A stretch of DNA of 35,169 nucleotides from Verrucomicrobiota bacterium (GTDB lineage Bacteria > Verrucomicrobiota > Verrucomicrobiia > Chthoniobacterales > SZAS-18). Location: positions 1 to 35,169 of the forward strand of contig JAFAXH010000050.1 of the NCBI GenBank assembly GCA_019241085.1. The letters run 5' to 3'. The notes below the pieces were generated by a model, which was not told the origin of the DNA, ran no database searches, and worked only from the letters and a program-made list of their open reading frames with translations. Made by a program: the position numbers and the translations under genes. Of this stretch, positions 1-8,644 are shown piece by piece (position 1 is the first letter of the stretch; every line of letters starts with the position of its first letter).

Positions 1-201
1 CGGGTAGAAATCCTCTTTCAGAAACATAAAATAAGGTGGGATCTCTTCGTCAAAAATCTGTTGCGACGAATCTGGCCACCAGTAGGTCTGGTAAAATTGC
101 AGCTCATGTTCCCGCCAACGAACGGTCTCGATCTGCCGCGTAAAGCGGGAATCGCAAATACGTAGGAAACACTTCAGCTGATAAGAGAGCGGAATGGTCA
201 C
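1..201 (-). CDS. Unidentified protein, 3' end cut by the window edge
   Basis: A GTG-started reading frame stays open for 67 codons from 201 down to the window edge. The GTG overlaps the TGA of the upstream methyltransferase (GTGA, 198-201), the usual layout of translationally coupled genes. The visible protein starts VTIPLSYQLKCFLRICD and continues with an aromatic-rich stretch (FYQTYWW, then IPPYFMFLKEDFYP). I do not recognise a family from this N-terminus, and no SAM-binding glycine loop has appeared yet. Its neighbours are all polysaccharide or methyltransferase genes, so a role in glycan modification is likely by association only. The product cannot be named without the rest of the gene. 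Confidence 0.6.
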   Translation of the reverse strand, partial: MTIPLSYQLKCFLRICDSRFTRQIETVRWREHELQFYQTYWWPDSSQQIFDEEIPPYFMFLKEDFYP

Positions 202-851
202 GCGAAACAATCGAGGTAGAAGTTTGGCCGCCACTTGTGCTTCCCCCAAAACAGACGGTCCCACATCCGCCGTAGCGTGTCTTTCTTACCAAGCTTCATG
301 CCTAAAAACGTGGCGAACTCCGTGCGCACGAAGCCTTGACTGCGTGCCATTGCGGCGAGCACAGAGGGCACATAGAGACGCTTGTGCGTCAGATCACCAT
401 AGAGGCACGTGCCGAGCGCATCGATGTCTTCCGGATTGTGCGTGATGAATCGGCAGCGCACATTCGGCGCGCAGTGTTCCTTGATCGCCCGGAGCAATTC
501 GAAGACCTGCTTTGGGTCGAGGTGTTCGAGCACAAAGCAACAATAAACACCATCGCAGCTTGCTGCCAACTCGCGTCCGTCCGGACGAGAGAAGAACTCA
601 AACATATCGGCTTCAAAATAACGGACATCGTGACTGCGGCCACTTTCAATCGACTCCGCATGGTTCTCCACACCGATACCTCTAATAGAAACCTTGGCCA
701 GTTCACGCAGAAAAAGTCCGCGCCCCGCGCCTAAGTCGAGCACCTGACGGCAGCCACGAAAGAACGGCACATGGCGAGCGTGCGCATCGAGCAACAGATC
801 TTCACCCGGCGTAAATTGAAACGGATTAAAATGATATTTCGCAAAATCCAT
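198..851 (-). CDS. Class I SAM-dependent methyltransferase
   Basis: The 217-residue protein has a Rossmann-type methyltransferase core. The SAM-binding glycine loop VLDLGAGRGLFL lies near residues 37-48. An acidic strand end (GIGVEN) follows and would hold the ribose hydroxyls, then EADMFEFF and a motif IV-like FVLEHLDP. This arrangement is typical of the Methyltransf_11/23 type, which modify small molecules or glycans. The gene starts 10 nt after the flippase gene on the same strand and overlaps the next gene by GTGA, so it is probably co-transcribed with them. The natural reading is methylation of a sugar or lipid intermediate of the surface polysaccharide. The substrate cannot be read from the sequence. 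Confidence 0.88.
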   Translation of the reverse strand: MDFAKYHFNPFQFTPGEDLLLDAHARHVPFFRGCRQVLDLGAGRGLFLRELAKVSIRGIGVENHAESIESGRSHDVRYFEADMFEFFSRPDGRELAASCDGVYCCFVLEHLDPKQVFELLRAIKEHCAPNVRCRFITHNPEDIDALGTCLYGDLTHKRLYVPSVLAAMARSQGFVRTEFATFLGMKLGKKDTLRRMWDRLFWGKHKWRPNFYLDCFA

Positions 852-861
852 CAGAGTCCAC

Positions 862-2247
862 TCAGCTTGGGATGGCGGCAGGTGTTGGAAGGTTGCGTGC
901 GGGTGGCAGCGAATCGCGAAGCGCGCGCCAGCAAAGTGTCGGCACCAGCCAGACTGTAACCAGCCCTTGGCAAAGGAGCGGCGCGGCGAGAATCCCCCAA
1001 ACGCCGAACCGGCTTCCGAAAAGGAACGCGCTGAGAAACGTGGCTATGCCCACGGTGAGGATCGCACGCATTTGGGGAAACAGGTTGCAACTGGTCAGGA
1101 CCGAGGAGTGCAGCGCCACGAACAAATCAACGCCAGCGACGATAAACAGCGCGCCAAGCTCTGGCCGCGGCAAGGCTGGCGTTTTGGAGCCGAGCAGATG
1201 CAACAGATAAGGGAGGATGATCCATGCCGCCAAGGCTCCCCCGACAAACGTTGCCATGCAAAGGGAAATCCGACGCAATGCGAGGTGAGCTATCGCCGAA
1301 CGATCACCGGTTGCCCAGAAACCACTGATGGTCGGGTAGCGCGCGAGCAGCCAGCTTTGGGCGGAAAAGTGGATCAAGAATGCGACAAGGTTGCTCAGCG
1401 AATAGCTGGCCGAGGTGCTCAGGCCAGTGGTTTGTCCCGCTGCAAAGACGAGGCCATACGTTCCGAGCCACGCGCCCAGAAGAATCGCACCGGCGCGCCA
1501 GGTTGACGACCAGATGGGGCGCCATGGAATCGATTCCGGGGCCGTGTGAAAGAGCGGTCTCATTTCTGTTTTTACGATCCATTTCGAACGATACAGCGGA
1601 TAGAGAAGCAGCACCGCTTGTCCGCCGGCGAGCGCAAGCAGCCTGCCGCCGGCGAGCAGTCCTCCCAGCGAGACTGCGTAAGACAAAAGGATGCCGGTGA
1701 ATTGGATGCGCTGCGAATCGCGCACCCTTTGCACGCCGAAGAGCAGCGGGTTCCAAAACAAACCGCGCATTCGCAAAACCCCAGCGATCAGGAGCACGAA
1801 GAATGCACCTAGCGGCGCGGGGCGCAGCATTTCGTCCGGGTGCATGAGGGCCAGCCAGACGCCGCCTCCGAGGCAACCGAACAGAGCGCCCCAGCCAAGC
1901 CAGGAATAAATTTTTGTGGCCAGCGCCACCAAACCGCTCAGTCCGGACCAGTTCGGTGTGTTTCCGCTTTCACCCTGCTTATTTGCTTCGGCCCAGAAAA
2001 AGGTGGCCTGTCGCGAGATGGCAGCCGAAAGGCCAAACTCTACCAGCGTCACAAGACCCACGACATTGAGCATGAGATACCAAAGCCCCAACTGCTCGCG
2101 GGGCAGCGTGCGCAAGGCCATCGGCAGGACCAGAATAAAGTTGGCCAGCCGCAGAGCGGTAACTGCCCAGATCCAAATGACCGCTGATCGGGCGAACTTG
2201 CTCGGCAGAGTGCGAATGAGGTCCAGCGCGAAAAGGATTCGGTTCAT
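862..2247 (-). CDS. Polysaccharide flippase, Wzx/MATE-like (oligosaccharide transporter)
   Basis: This 461-residue protein is an integral membrane protein with roughly 12-14 hydrophobic segments spread along its length. The N-terminal segment (WIWAVTALRLANFILVLPMAL, interrupted by charged turns) and the following EFGLSAAISRQ are in the style of the polysaccharide biosynthesis/export family, where an early helix pair is followed by a short polar loop. Length fits Wzx-type flippases, usually 400-500 residues. It would move undecaprenyl-linked repeat units across the inner membrane. It leads a leftward group with a methyltransferase and an unidentified gene, and is divergent from the methyltransferase at 2343; the promoter should lie in the 95-bp gap. 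An ABC permease of the alternative export route also lies in this cluster. Confidence 0.87.
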   Translation of the reverse strand: MNRILFALDLIRTLPSKFARSAVIWIWAVTALRLANFILVLPMALRTLPREQLGLWYLMLNVVGLVTLVEFGLSAAISRQATFFWAEANKQGESGNTPNWSGLSGLVALATKIYSWLGWGALFGCLGGGVWLALMHPDEMLRPAPLGAFFVLLIAGVLRMRGLFWNPLLFGVQRVRDSQRIQFTGILLSYAVSLGGLLAGGRLLALAGGQAVLLLYPLYRSKWIVKTEMRPLFHTAPESIPWRPIWSSTWRAGAILLGAWLGTYGLVFAAGQTTGLSTSASYSLSNLVAFLIHFSAQSWLLARYPTISGFWATGDRSAIAHLALRRISLCMATFVGGALAAWIILPYLLHLLGSKTPALPRPELGALFIVAGVDLFVALHSSVLTSCNLFPQMRAILTVGIATFLSAFLFGSRFGVWGILAAPLLCQGLVTVWLVPTLCWRALRDSLPPARNLPTPAAIPS

Positions 2248-2342
2248 GCGTTAACCAGATCGCTGATGTAATCGCGGAGGCCGGTTTCCGCAATCGCGCG
2301 CCGACGGTTGGCGCTCGTCACTATTTGCACCATCGTGTCGGA

Positions 2343-3215
2343 ATGTTGAAAAAGTTTATCGTGGATCGGTATGCCCGCCTGCCAGTGGTGCGCGAAATTC
2401 GGGAGATTCGCCGCCTGCTGGCTGCCAGTTTGGAACAGCGTGCGGGTCTCGAGTCTGTGCGCCTCTTCGATCTGGAGTTGGATCGACACCCCCGCTACTC
2501 CGATCCACGCCGTTTGTTTCACCCCTATCTCCAGGTCTCCTCGCAAAATGGGGAGGATGGAGTCATCCGCGAAATTTTTCGTCGCATCGGTTTGACCAAT
2601 CGCGTTTTTGCGGAGCTCGGTGTTGGCAATGGCTACGAAAACAACACGGCATTTCTGCTGTCGCAAGGCTGGACCGGTGTTTGGGTGGACGGTAATCCCA
2701 GGTTTCGCAAGGCGCTCGAGGGTCGCGAAGACATTCAGCCGCCCGTGCTTCGGACCGCGACCGCACTGGTTTCCAAAGAAAATGCGCTTGCCACTTTGCA
2801 AGGTCTCAATGTTCCGGACGAATTCGATTTGCTCTCGATCGATATCGACCAGAACACGTATTTCATTTGGGAAGGTCTGCGCACCTTGCGCCCGCGTGTC
2901 GTCGTGGTCGAATACAACTGCGCGCTGCCGCCTGATCTGGACTGGAAGGTGCGTTACGAGGCCACTCGCGTTTGGGATGAGCGGAGCAGCAATTTCGGCG
3001 CGAGTCTGAAAGCGCTTGAAAACCTAGGGCGCACCTTAAGATACAGTCTGGTGGGCTGCGAATTTGTCGGCTCGAATGCCTTCTTCGTGCGGGATGATCT
3101 GATAGGCGATCATTTCGCCGCGCCTTTCACGGCGGAAAATCATTACGAGCCGCCACGGTATGTCTTGCTCTCGCGTCGTGCCTACACTGGTGCAATCCTG
3201 GACAGGCTTGGTTGA
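2343..3215 (+). CDS. Methyltransferase-like protein of the SQNGEDG type
   Basis: The protein of 290 residues contains VSSQNGEDGVIREIF, a motif common in glycan-cluster proteins distantly related to FkbM methyltransferases. It is followed by a Rossmann-like strand and loop FAELGVGNGYENNT, in the position of the SAM-binding loop, and by GVWVDGN and LLSIDIDQN, which match later core strands. I start it at the ATG at 2343 because the frame upstream offers only a TTG at 2325 with no better ribosome site. It faces the flippase divergently and converges on the FkbM gene. It is probably a sugar or lipid methyltransferase; this family is poorly characterised and the substrate is unknown. Confidence 0.8.
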   Translation: MLKKFIVDRYARLPVVREIREIRRLLAASLEQRAGLESVRLFDLELDRHPRYSDPRRLFHPYLQVSSQNGEDGVIREIFRRIGLTNRVFAELGVGNGYENNTAFLLSQGWTGVWVDGNPRFRKALEGREDIQPPVLRTATALVSKENALATLQGLNVPDEFDLLSIDIDQNTYFIWEGLRTLRPRVVVVEYNCALPPDLDWKVRYEATRVWDERSSNFGASLKALENLGRTLRYSLVGCEFVGSNAFFVRDDLIGDHFAAPFTAENHYEPPRYVLLSRRAYTGAILDRLG

Positions 3216-3313
3216 AACTGCTTTGAAAGCCGGCAAATTCGGAGGAACCATCCGTCTTGCGGCATCGCAAATTTCCGCAATCCAAGACAACCTCAAGCAG
3301 TGGTCAAAGGCGT

Positions 3314-4081
3314 CTAGACGGACGCGAAGAGATAGCTTTCATCGAAAAGGATTGCCTCCTGCACGGCGAATCCGTGCAACTGAAGATTGCCAATCATCTG
3401 CTCGATTGGGATCGGGCACCAATGATGCAGTTCGCAGGCAATTTGGACTCGCGGTGGGAGTTGCGCGCGGTGCGAGCAAAGCCAGTCGATGATTTCGCCC
3501 TCGGCACCTTCGCAATCCAGCTTCACAAAAAGCGACTGCGCACCTTGGATGTCAACAGTCGCCAAGGTGGTGCTTTGCATTGCCACCGGCGAGCCGCCCT
3601 CGTGCAGAAAAATCCCCGAGCCGCCGCCAGTGCCGAGCGCCGAAAAAAGCACATCGCGCCCGTCTTTGGTGACAGCCGCGCGGTGGACTGTGACATTGGT
3701 TAGCCCATTCAGCCGGATGTTTTCTTCGAGCATCTGGACGTGCTTCTCCGATGGCTCAAACGCGTGAACGGTCGCGCTGCGGTGCAGGAATGCGGCGCGG
3801 CAGGCAAAGGCGCCGATATTCGCGCCAACGTCGATGATCAGGTCAGGCGACGCCTGTGCAATTTTATACAAATCGGCAATGGCGGGTTCAAACACTTCGC
3901 CCCACGTTTGCTTCAGCGGCGGTAGGATTTGCAAACGAAATCCATCCCGGAAACGAGCGATTTTCGGCTTGTCCGTCAGACCAATTTTTGCCGCGGTCAA
4001 GCTTGGCCAATTCGAGCACTCTGCAACCGTTCGTGCGAACGTTTTGGCCTTGCGAGCAAGGATGTGTAGGGAGAGAGCCAT
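3314..4081 (-). CDS. FkbM family methyltransferase
   Basis: This 255-residue protein carries the FkbM core: LIIDVGANIGAFACRAAF is the SAM loop near residues 80-97, HAFEPSEKHVQMLEENIRLNGLTNVTVHRAAV follows in two blocks, and FVKLDCEGAEGEIID is the characteristic KxDxEGxE block. FkbM enzymes O-methylate polyketides, glycopeptides and, in glycan clusters, sugar hydroxyls. It lies 12 nt downstream of another methyltransferase gene on the same strand, so the two are probably one transcript. The size fits the family. I infer a role in decorating the polysaccharide; the position methylated is not readable. Confidence 0.92.
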   Translation of the reverse strand: MALSLHILARKAKTFARTVAECSNWPSLTAAKIGLTDKPKIARFRDGFRLQILPPLKQTWGEVFEPAIADLYKIAQASPDLIIDVGANIGAFACRAAFLHRSATVHAFEPSEKHVQMLEENIRLNGLTNVTVHRAAVTKDGRDVLFSALGTGGGSGIFLHEGGSPVAMQSTTLATVDIQGAQSLFVKLDCEGAEGEIIDWLCSHRAQLPPRVQIACELHHWCPIPIEQMIGNLQLHGFAVQEAILFDESYLFASV

Positions 4082-4093
4082 GCCTTTGATCGG

Positions 4094-4981
4094 TCAGCGC
4101 AGACAGAATTTTCCGGCGAGCACTTGCGGGTCGCTCATTTTTGTAAAGTGTGTGGACCGCATCCCGATGGGCAGATTTGTCAGCCACGGACGACAGAATT
4201 CCTTCACGCCGGAGGGAAATTTGTCACGCAGTCGCGCTAAAAAGTCATTTCCATTTCGTGGCGGTCGTGCAGGCGATTTGTCAGTCTCGACCCAGCGGCG
4301 AACATAGTCACTTTGCTGCGGTATTTTCGTCGAACTCTGCGGATCCGCGATTTTTTTCGCCAACACAAAGAGCAAGGTTGGCCGCGTGTTTCGCAGTTCC
4401 ACCCGTTCGCCGACTTCTGCGGGATCTTTCACCTGATACCAGGTGGCGCCATCCTTGAGAAGCACGGCGCGTGCGATGAAGCCGCGCTCGGCAGAGAATA
4501 CGCGGAAAAATAGCTCGGGGCTGAATTGGTAAAAGCCGTGTCCGCAATAGTTATTTGCGGGCGTCGCGGCAAGGAAGTGGCCGCCGATGGCTACCATCTC
4601 CATGCAGTTTCGGATGGCTTGGGGAAAATTGAAAATGTGCTCTAGGCATCCTCCATCGAAGACGACCGAGAAACGCGACTGAAACGACGGATCGAGTGAG
4701 GCGTTCATATCCGCGACGATGGCAGCGCCTTCATAGGCGGAGTTATCAATGGCGACGATCTCCTCGGCTCCCAACGCTTGAAAAAAGTGTTCCGCGTATC
4801 CGTCCGACCGCGCGAGAAATTCACCGGGGGTTTCACGGACGCCAAGACCGTCGAGCGTTTTCCCCAACTCGGAAACCGAAGGATAAAAGTTCTGCCTCCC
4901 GAGCATCGCCGTCCGCTGGAACGAAACTCCGGCACGCTGGGCGCCGGCCAGGAATTTCATCGTGTCGCTATCGATCCCCAT
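4094..4981 (-). CDS. SAM-dependent methyltransferase-like protein
   Basis: The 295-residue protein has a divergent class I core. Residues around 60-85 include FFQALGAEEIVAIDNSAYEG, where the usual glycine loop is weak and IVAIDNS takes the place of the acidic strand. The later stretch FSVVFDGGCLEHIFNFPQAIRNC resembles motif IV and the following helix, and GGHFLAATPANNYCGHGFYQFSPELFFRVF resembles the post-core segment in many uncharacterised glycan-cluster methyltransferases. The C-terminal third is basic and unassigned. It begins divergently from the beta-helix gene and runs into the FkbM gene. The degenerate SAM loop means activity is less certain than for its neighbours. Confidence 0.75.
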   Translation of the reverse strand: MGIDSDTMKFLAGAQRAGVSFQRTAMLGRQNFYPSVSELGKTLDGLGVRETPGEFLARSDGYAEHFFQALGAEEIVAIDNSAYEGAAIVADMNASLDPSFQSRFSVVFDGGCLEHIFNFPQAIRNCMEMVAIGGHFLAATPANNYCGHGFYQFSPELFFRVFSAERGFIARAVLLKDGATWYQVKDPAEVGERVELRNTRPTLLFVLAKKIADPQSSTKIPQQSDYVRRWVETDKSPARPPRNGNDFLARLRDKFPSGVKEFCRPWLTNLPIGMRSTHFTKMSDPQVLAGKFCLR

Positions 4982-5024
4982 GTAATGCTTGGCTCAGCGC
5001 GCAACATAGTCGCGTCGCCAGGAT

Positions 5025-6179
5025 TTGAACACCCACTTCACTCCGCGGAAAAAGCGGCTTTTTCGCGCTTCGCAGGCTGCGCGGATTTGCACGGCGATTT
5101 TCATCTTCAGCCGGGGATTGGCACCTCTCCCAGCGCAGGAGGTATGGATCGCTGTCAGAACCGACGGTGAAGCCGGGACTGGCCGGCGGTCCGACCCGTT
5201 CAACGGCGGCACCCGGGAGAAACTTGATGCGCTGCTGCCGACGATCGCGCCGGGCTCGAGTATTCATTTTGAGGCCGGGACGTATGTCACCGGTGGAATT
5301 CAGGCCAAAGAAGGATGGCGGATGTGCGGTCAAGGGAAAGACGCTACGACGATCAAGCTCGCTGCAGGAACTCTGCCGGGAACGCCGCCGGGGCACGGCC
5401 GAGCCGTCATTTTCGAATACGATTTCCAAGGTTTCTTGCGCTACTTTGAGTTGAGCGATTTGACGCTGGATTGCAATCGCGAGCAGCAGCCTGCGTTTCA
5501 GCAAAGCCTGAGCGGCTATTGGCTGGAGGCATGGGGAATCGCCGCCAAGAGCGCGAAGATCACCAACGTGCGGGCGCTCGGCACATGGGCCAATCCAGGC
5601 GAAGGCTTTCCGTGCCGCGTTTATCACGACGGAAGCAATGACCCCGCCGACCGGATAGAGATCGTGGGGTGCGAAAACCTTCATCCTATAGGTTATCTCA
5701 CCGCCATCTCGGTCTTCGATCAGTCGGGTGGCGCAGTGAGCGGCGCGATTCGGCGCTGCCTGGTGACCGATCACAAGGATGGCTCGGCGTTCGGCGCGGG
5801 TGGCTGGCGGAATTTCGAGGTGACTGACAACGTTACGCAAAATGTTGCGATTCCGATTGTCATCGATACGCACGACTACCGCAAGGTGGGCATCTACCGG
5901 AACCGCTTTCTGAACTGCGTTGCCTGGGGCGTGCTCTGCAACGGCGGTGGAGTTTACGAAGGAATCAGGATTTGTGATAATCTCTTCGACATGGGGCCAA
6001 AGGCCGGACCGTGTGTGAACACGGGCAACGCGCGCGTGCGGCTCGTTGTCCGGCGCAACACCGTGGTGCAAATCGGCGCAGCGGAGCCAATTGTCTCGCA
6101 GGGTCCACACACGGTTGCGGCTCTCCGTGGGAATGTAATTCGACACCGAGTAATTCGAAACGAGGGAGTAACGGAGTGA
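5025..6179 (+). CDS. Secreted right-handed beta-helix protein (pectate-lyase-like fold)
   Basis: The reading frame begins at a TTG and encodes 384 residues. A basic N-terminus (PRKKRLFR) leads into a hydrophobic stretch (ICTAIFIF) and LPAQ, a plausible signal-peptide cleavage site near residue 38. The mature part opens with a segment (DGEAGTGRRSDPFNGG..REKLDALL) seen at the start of parallel beta-helix proteins, followed by short strand repeats such as RYFELSDLTLDCN, VGIYRNRFLNC and IRICDNLFD. The fold is used by polysaccharide lyases, hydrolases and epimerases. It would act outside the cytoplasm on a polysaccharide. The TTG start has AGGA almost touching it, so the true start is uncertain. 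It stands alone on the plus strand among leftward genes. Confidence 0.82.
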   Translation: MNTHFTPRKKRLFRASQAARICTAIFIFSRGLAPLPAQEVWIAVRTDGEAGTGRRSDPFNGGTREKLDALLPTIAPGSSIHFEAGTYVTGGIQAKEGWRMCGQGKDATTIKLAAGTLPGTPPGHGRAVIFEYDFQGFLRYFELSDLTLDCNREQQPAFQQSLSGYWLEAWGIAAKSAKITNVRALGTWANPGEGFPCRVYHDGSNDPADRIEIVGCENLHPIGYLTAISVFDQSGGAVSGAIRRCLVTDHKDGSAFGAGGWRNFEVTDNVTQNVAIPIVIDTHDYRKVGIYRNRFLNCVAWGVLCNGGGVYEGIRICDNLFDMGPKAGPCVNTGNARVRLVVRRNTVVQIGAAEPIVSQGPHTVAALRGNVIRHRVIRNEGVTE

Positions 6180-6216
6180 TCAGCGAGCGGCCCGAAGAAT
6201 GCGCCTCCTTCCAGCG

Positions 6217-7062
6217 TCAAATCACGTCCGCAAAGGTGCGTTCCATTTTGCGGAAATACCACACGCCGCTGACTAGGAGCAGCGTCATGACTCCTAAACT
6301 GATCCATAAGCCAGGCAGGTAGAGCGGAGAAACGCCGCCGCTGATCGCCCAGCGGAAACCGTCGATGACGCCGACCATCGGATTGAGCGAATAGAGCAGG
6401 CGCCATTTTTCCGGCACGATGGCTGAGGAAAATCCGACGGGCGAAATGTAGAGGCCGAATTGCACGATGAAGGGCACGACGTAGCGGAAGTCGCGGTATT
6501 CGACGTTGAGCGCCGCCAGCCAGAGTCCCGCGCCAGTCGAGGCGACCAAGGCGAGGAGGATGAACAACGGCAGCGTCAGCAAGTGCCAGCCGGGCCAGAC
6601 TTGGTAAAACAGCATCAGCAAGCCGAGCAGCGCGCAGGAAATCGCAAAATCCACGAAAGAAACGATGACCGCGCTGGCGGGCACGATGAGGCGCGGGAAA
6701 TAGACTTTGCTGATTAAATTGGAATTGGTGATGAGCGAGTTGCTGCCTTCGGAAAGCGAGGTGGCAAAGAGCTGCCAAGGCAGCATGGCGGCAAAGACCA
6801 TCACCGGATAAGGCACGCCGTCGGTGGGGAGTTTGGCGATCTTGCCGAAGACGAAAACGAAAACCACCATCGTCAAAAACGGCCGCAGCACGGCCCAGAG
6901 CACGCCGATGACGGTTTGCTTGTAGCGCACGAGCACGTCACGCCAGGCGAGGAAATAAAAGAGTTCGCGGTAGCGAAAAAGGTCGCGCCAGTATTGGGCC
7001 TCGGCGCGGCCGGCTTCGATGACCAACTCGGGCGGTTCGGGGTGGGCGGCGGCACTGGACAT
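6217..7062 (-). CDS. wzm: ABC-2 type polysaccharide export permease (Wzm-like)
   Basis: The 281-residue protein has a cytoplasmic N-terminus followed by about six membrane segments. The stretch FYFLAWRDVLVRYKQTVIGV is the typical Wzm/RfbA entry motif, followed by LWAVLRPFLTMVVF, and PWQLFATSLSEGSNSL and NLISKVYFPR match conserved parts of O-antigen ABC permeases. It would export a lipid-linked polysaccharide together with a Wzt ATPase. No Wzt gene adjoins it: the next gene downstream is on the other strand. It is the last gene of the eight-gene leftward run that begins with gmd. The partner ATPase may lie beyond the window. Confidence 0.94.
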   Translation of the reverse strand: MSSAAAHPEPPELVIEAGRAEAQYWRDLFRYRELFYFLAWRDVLVRYKQTVIGVLWAVLRPFLTMVVFVFVFGKIAKLPTDGVPYPVMVFAAMLPWQLFATSLSEGSNSLITNSNLISKVYFPRLIVPASAVIVSFVDFAISCALLGLLMLFYQVWPGWHLLTLPLFILLALVASTGAGLWLAALNVEYRDFRYVVPFIVQFGLYISPVGFSSAIVPEKWRLLYSLNPMVGVIDGFRWAISGGVSPLYLPGLWISLGVMTLLLVSGVWYFRKMERTFADVI

Positions 7063-7142
7063 GCGAAAATTTTTTTAAGCGAAAGCAGACGCGAGCTTAA
7101 CCGTCGGTGAAACGGCACGCGGCGATGGCACGAGAGAATTTG

Positions 7143-8066
7143 TCACGAGACGGCTTTCGCGAAAAGAGATTCGTGCAGCCGCTCCAAGCCACGGGCAAAA
7201 TCCCACGCCGGTTGCCAGCCGAGCGCGCGGAGCCGGCTCGCGTCGGCGACAACGTAGCCCAGCGGATCGGTGACGCTCGGCGTCGCCGGAGCGGCGGCGA
7301 TCAATTCGGGGCGGCCGCACAACGCGGCGGCTTGCGCGGCGATGCCGGACACGGGCGTGCCGACGCCGGTGCCGAGATTGATGTCGCCGGCAAATTCCGT
7401 TTCCACCACGCGCAGGAGCGCGGCGGCGAGGTCGTCGATGAAAATGTAATCCTTGGTGCTGGCCGGCGTTTTGAGCACGATTTTTTCACCAGCCTGCAAG
7501 CGGCGAAGCAGCGTGGAACAAAGCCGGTCCGGATGTTCGCCGGGGCCGTAAGGATAAAACACGCGCGCCCAGCAAAGCTGAAAATCGCCGGTGCGCTCCC
7601 CGCGCGATTCGAGCGCGAGGCGCAAGGCGTTTTTGGCGCGAGCGTAGCGCGAAGCGGGCGCAACCGGCGTGGTGATTTCACTGAGCAATTCCCGACGGCT
7701 GGGAGGAATTTCGTATTCGATGCAGGTGCCGAGCACCACGAGATGGCGGGCGCCGGCCTCACGCGCGCGGTCGAGAAAATCGAGACTCCAGCAGAGATAG
7801 TTGTCGTTCTCCGGCGAGTCAAGATAAACGACGGGCGTGGCGATCCAGGCGGCGTGAACGCAGGTCTGCGGGGCGAATGCGGCGATGTGCGCGAACGGCG
7901 CGTCGGCCAGCGAGCCGTGCAGCCAGACGAGATTTTCGTGCGCGAATAAATGGTCGGCGCGACGGGCGGCGCGCGCGAGCGCCGCGACGCGATGGCCGCG
8001 GGCGAGCGCGAGTTTCAAAAAAGCCGCGCCGATGAAACCCGTGCCGCCGGTGAGCAGGATGTTCAT
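7143..8066 (-). CDS. NAD-dependent epimerase/dehydratase (sugar SDR, putative 4-ketoreductase)
   Basis: The 307-residue protein is an extended short-chain dehydrogenase. MNILLTGGTGFIG is the dinucleotide-binding loop, VLGTCIEYE leads to the active-site serine/threonine region, and SRYARAKNAL gives the YxxxK pair near residues 139-143. FIDDLAAALLRVVE and NLGTGVGTPVSG are standard for nucleotide-sugar enzymes. Its ATG overlaps the TGA of the RmlC-like gene (ATGA). Next to a C-methyltransferase and an epimerase, it most likely reduces the 4-keto group of a CDP-linked sugar, as NovS or TylCIV do in antibiotic sugar pathways. A C-epimerase role is also possible. Confidence 0.85.
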   Translation of the reverse strand: MNILLTGGTGFIGAAFLKLALARGHRVAALARAARRADHLFAHENLVWLHGSLADAPFAHIAAFAPQTCVHAAWIATPVVYLDSPENDNYLCWSLDFLDRAREAGARHLVVLGTCIEYEIPPSRRELLSEITTPVAPASRYARAKNALRLALESRGERTGDFQLCWARVFYPYGPGEHPDRLCSTLLRRLQAGEKIVLKTPASTKDYIFIDDLAAALLRVVETEFAGDINLGTGVGTPVSGIAAQAAALCGRPELIAAAPATPSVTDPLGYVVADASRLRALGWQPAWDFARGLERLHESLFAKAVS

Positions 8067-8629
8067 TTGGAAAAAGGCGTCAGCTCCCGTTCATCCAGTT
8101 CCGCGCAAAGCGGCAAGGCGCGGTCTTTTTCCGAAACCAGCGCGGCAGGCAGCGGCCACGAAATTGCCAGGCTTGGGTCGTCCCAGCGGACGCCGCGCGC
8201 CAGCGCGGGGGCATATGCGGCGGACATGTGGTAAAACACCTGGCAATCGTCCGTGAGACATTGAAAGCCGTGGGCGAAACCGGCCGGCAAATAGAGCGCG
8301 CGTCCCGTGTCGGCGTCGAGTTCAAACGCCTGCCATTGGCCGCGGCTGGGCGAGCCGGGCCGCAGGTCGAGCGCGACATCCCAGATGACGCCGGCCGTGC
8401 AACGGATCAACTTGATCTCGGGCTGCGGCTCGGCTTGAAAGTGCAGGCCGCGGATCGCGCCGCGCTGGCGGGTGAGCGTGAGATTGCACTGCGGCCAATG
8501 CGTGCAGAGTCCGTGCGCGGCGAATTCTTCTGCGCAAAAAGTGCGAGCGAGAAAGCCGCGCTCGTCGCCGCGTTTTTCGAGGTCGATGAGCCAAGCGCCG
8601 GGCAACGCGCGGACGGGATGGAATCGCAT
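8063..8629 (-). CDS. RmlC-like 4-keto-6-deoxysugar 3,5- (or 3-/5-) epimerase
   Basis: The protein has 188 residues, the normal size for the RmlC cupin family. IRGLHFQ holds the catalytic histidine (about residue 63), IKLIRCTAGVIWDVALDLRP follows, LPAGFAHGFQCL is the second metal-free cupin motif, and FYHMSAAYAPALARGVRWDDP matches the conserved tyrosine region and C-terminal cap. The ATG at 8629 is chosen because the frame upstream runs through a repeat cassette. It acts on 4-keto-6-deoxy nucleotide sugars. As the neighbouring sugar is CDP-linked and probably C-methylated, it likely corresponds to a NovW/TylCVII-type epimerase rather than strict rhamnose RmlC. It overlaps the next gene by ATGA. 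Confidence 0.88.
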   Translation of the reverse strand: MRFHPVRALPGAWLIDLEKRGDERGFLARTFCAEEFAAHGLCTHWPQCNLTLTRQRGAIRGLHFQAEPQPEIKLIRCTAGVIWDVALDLRPGSPSRGQWQAFELDADTGRALYLPAGFAHGFQCLTDDCQVFYHMSAAYAPALARGVRWDDPSLAISWPLPAALVSEKDRALPLCAELDERELTPFSK

Positions 8630-8644
8630 GGTGAAAATGGAGAT

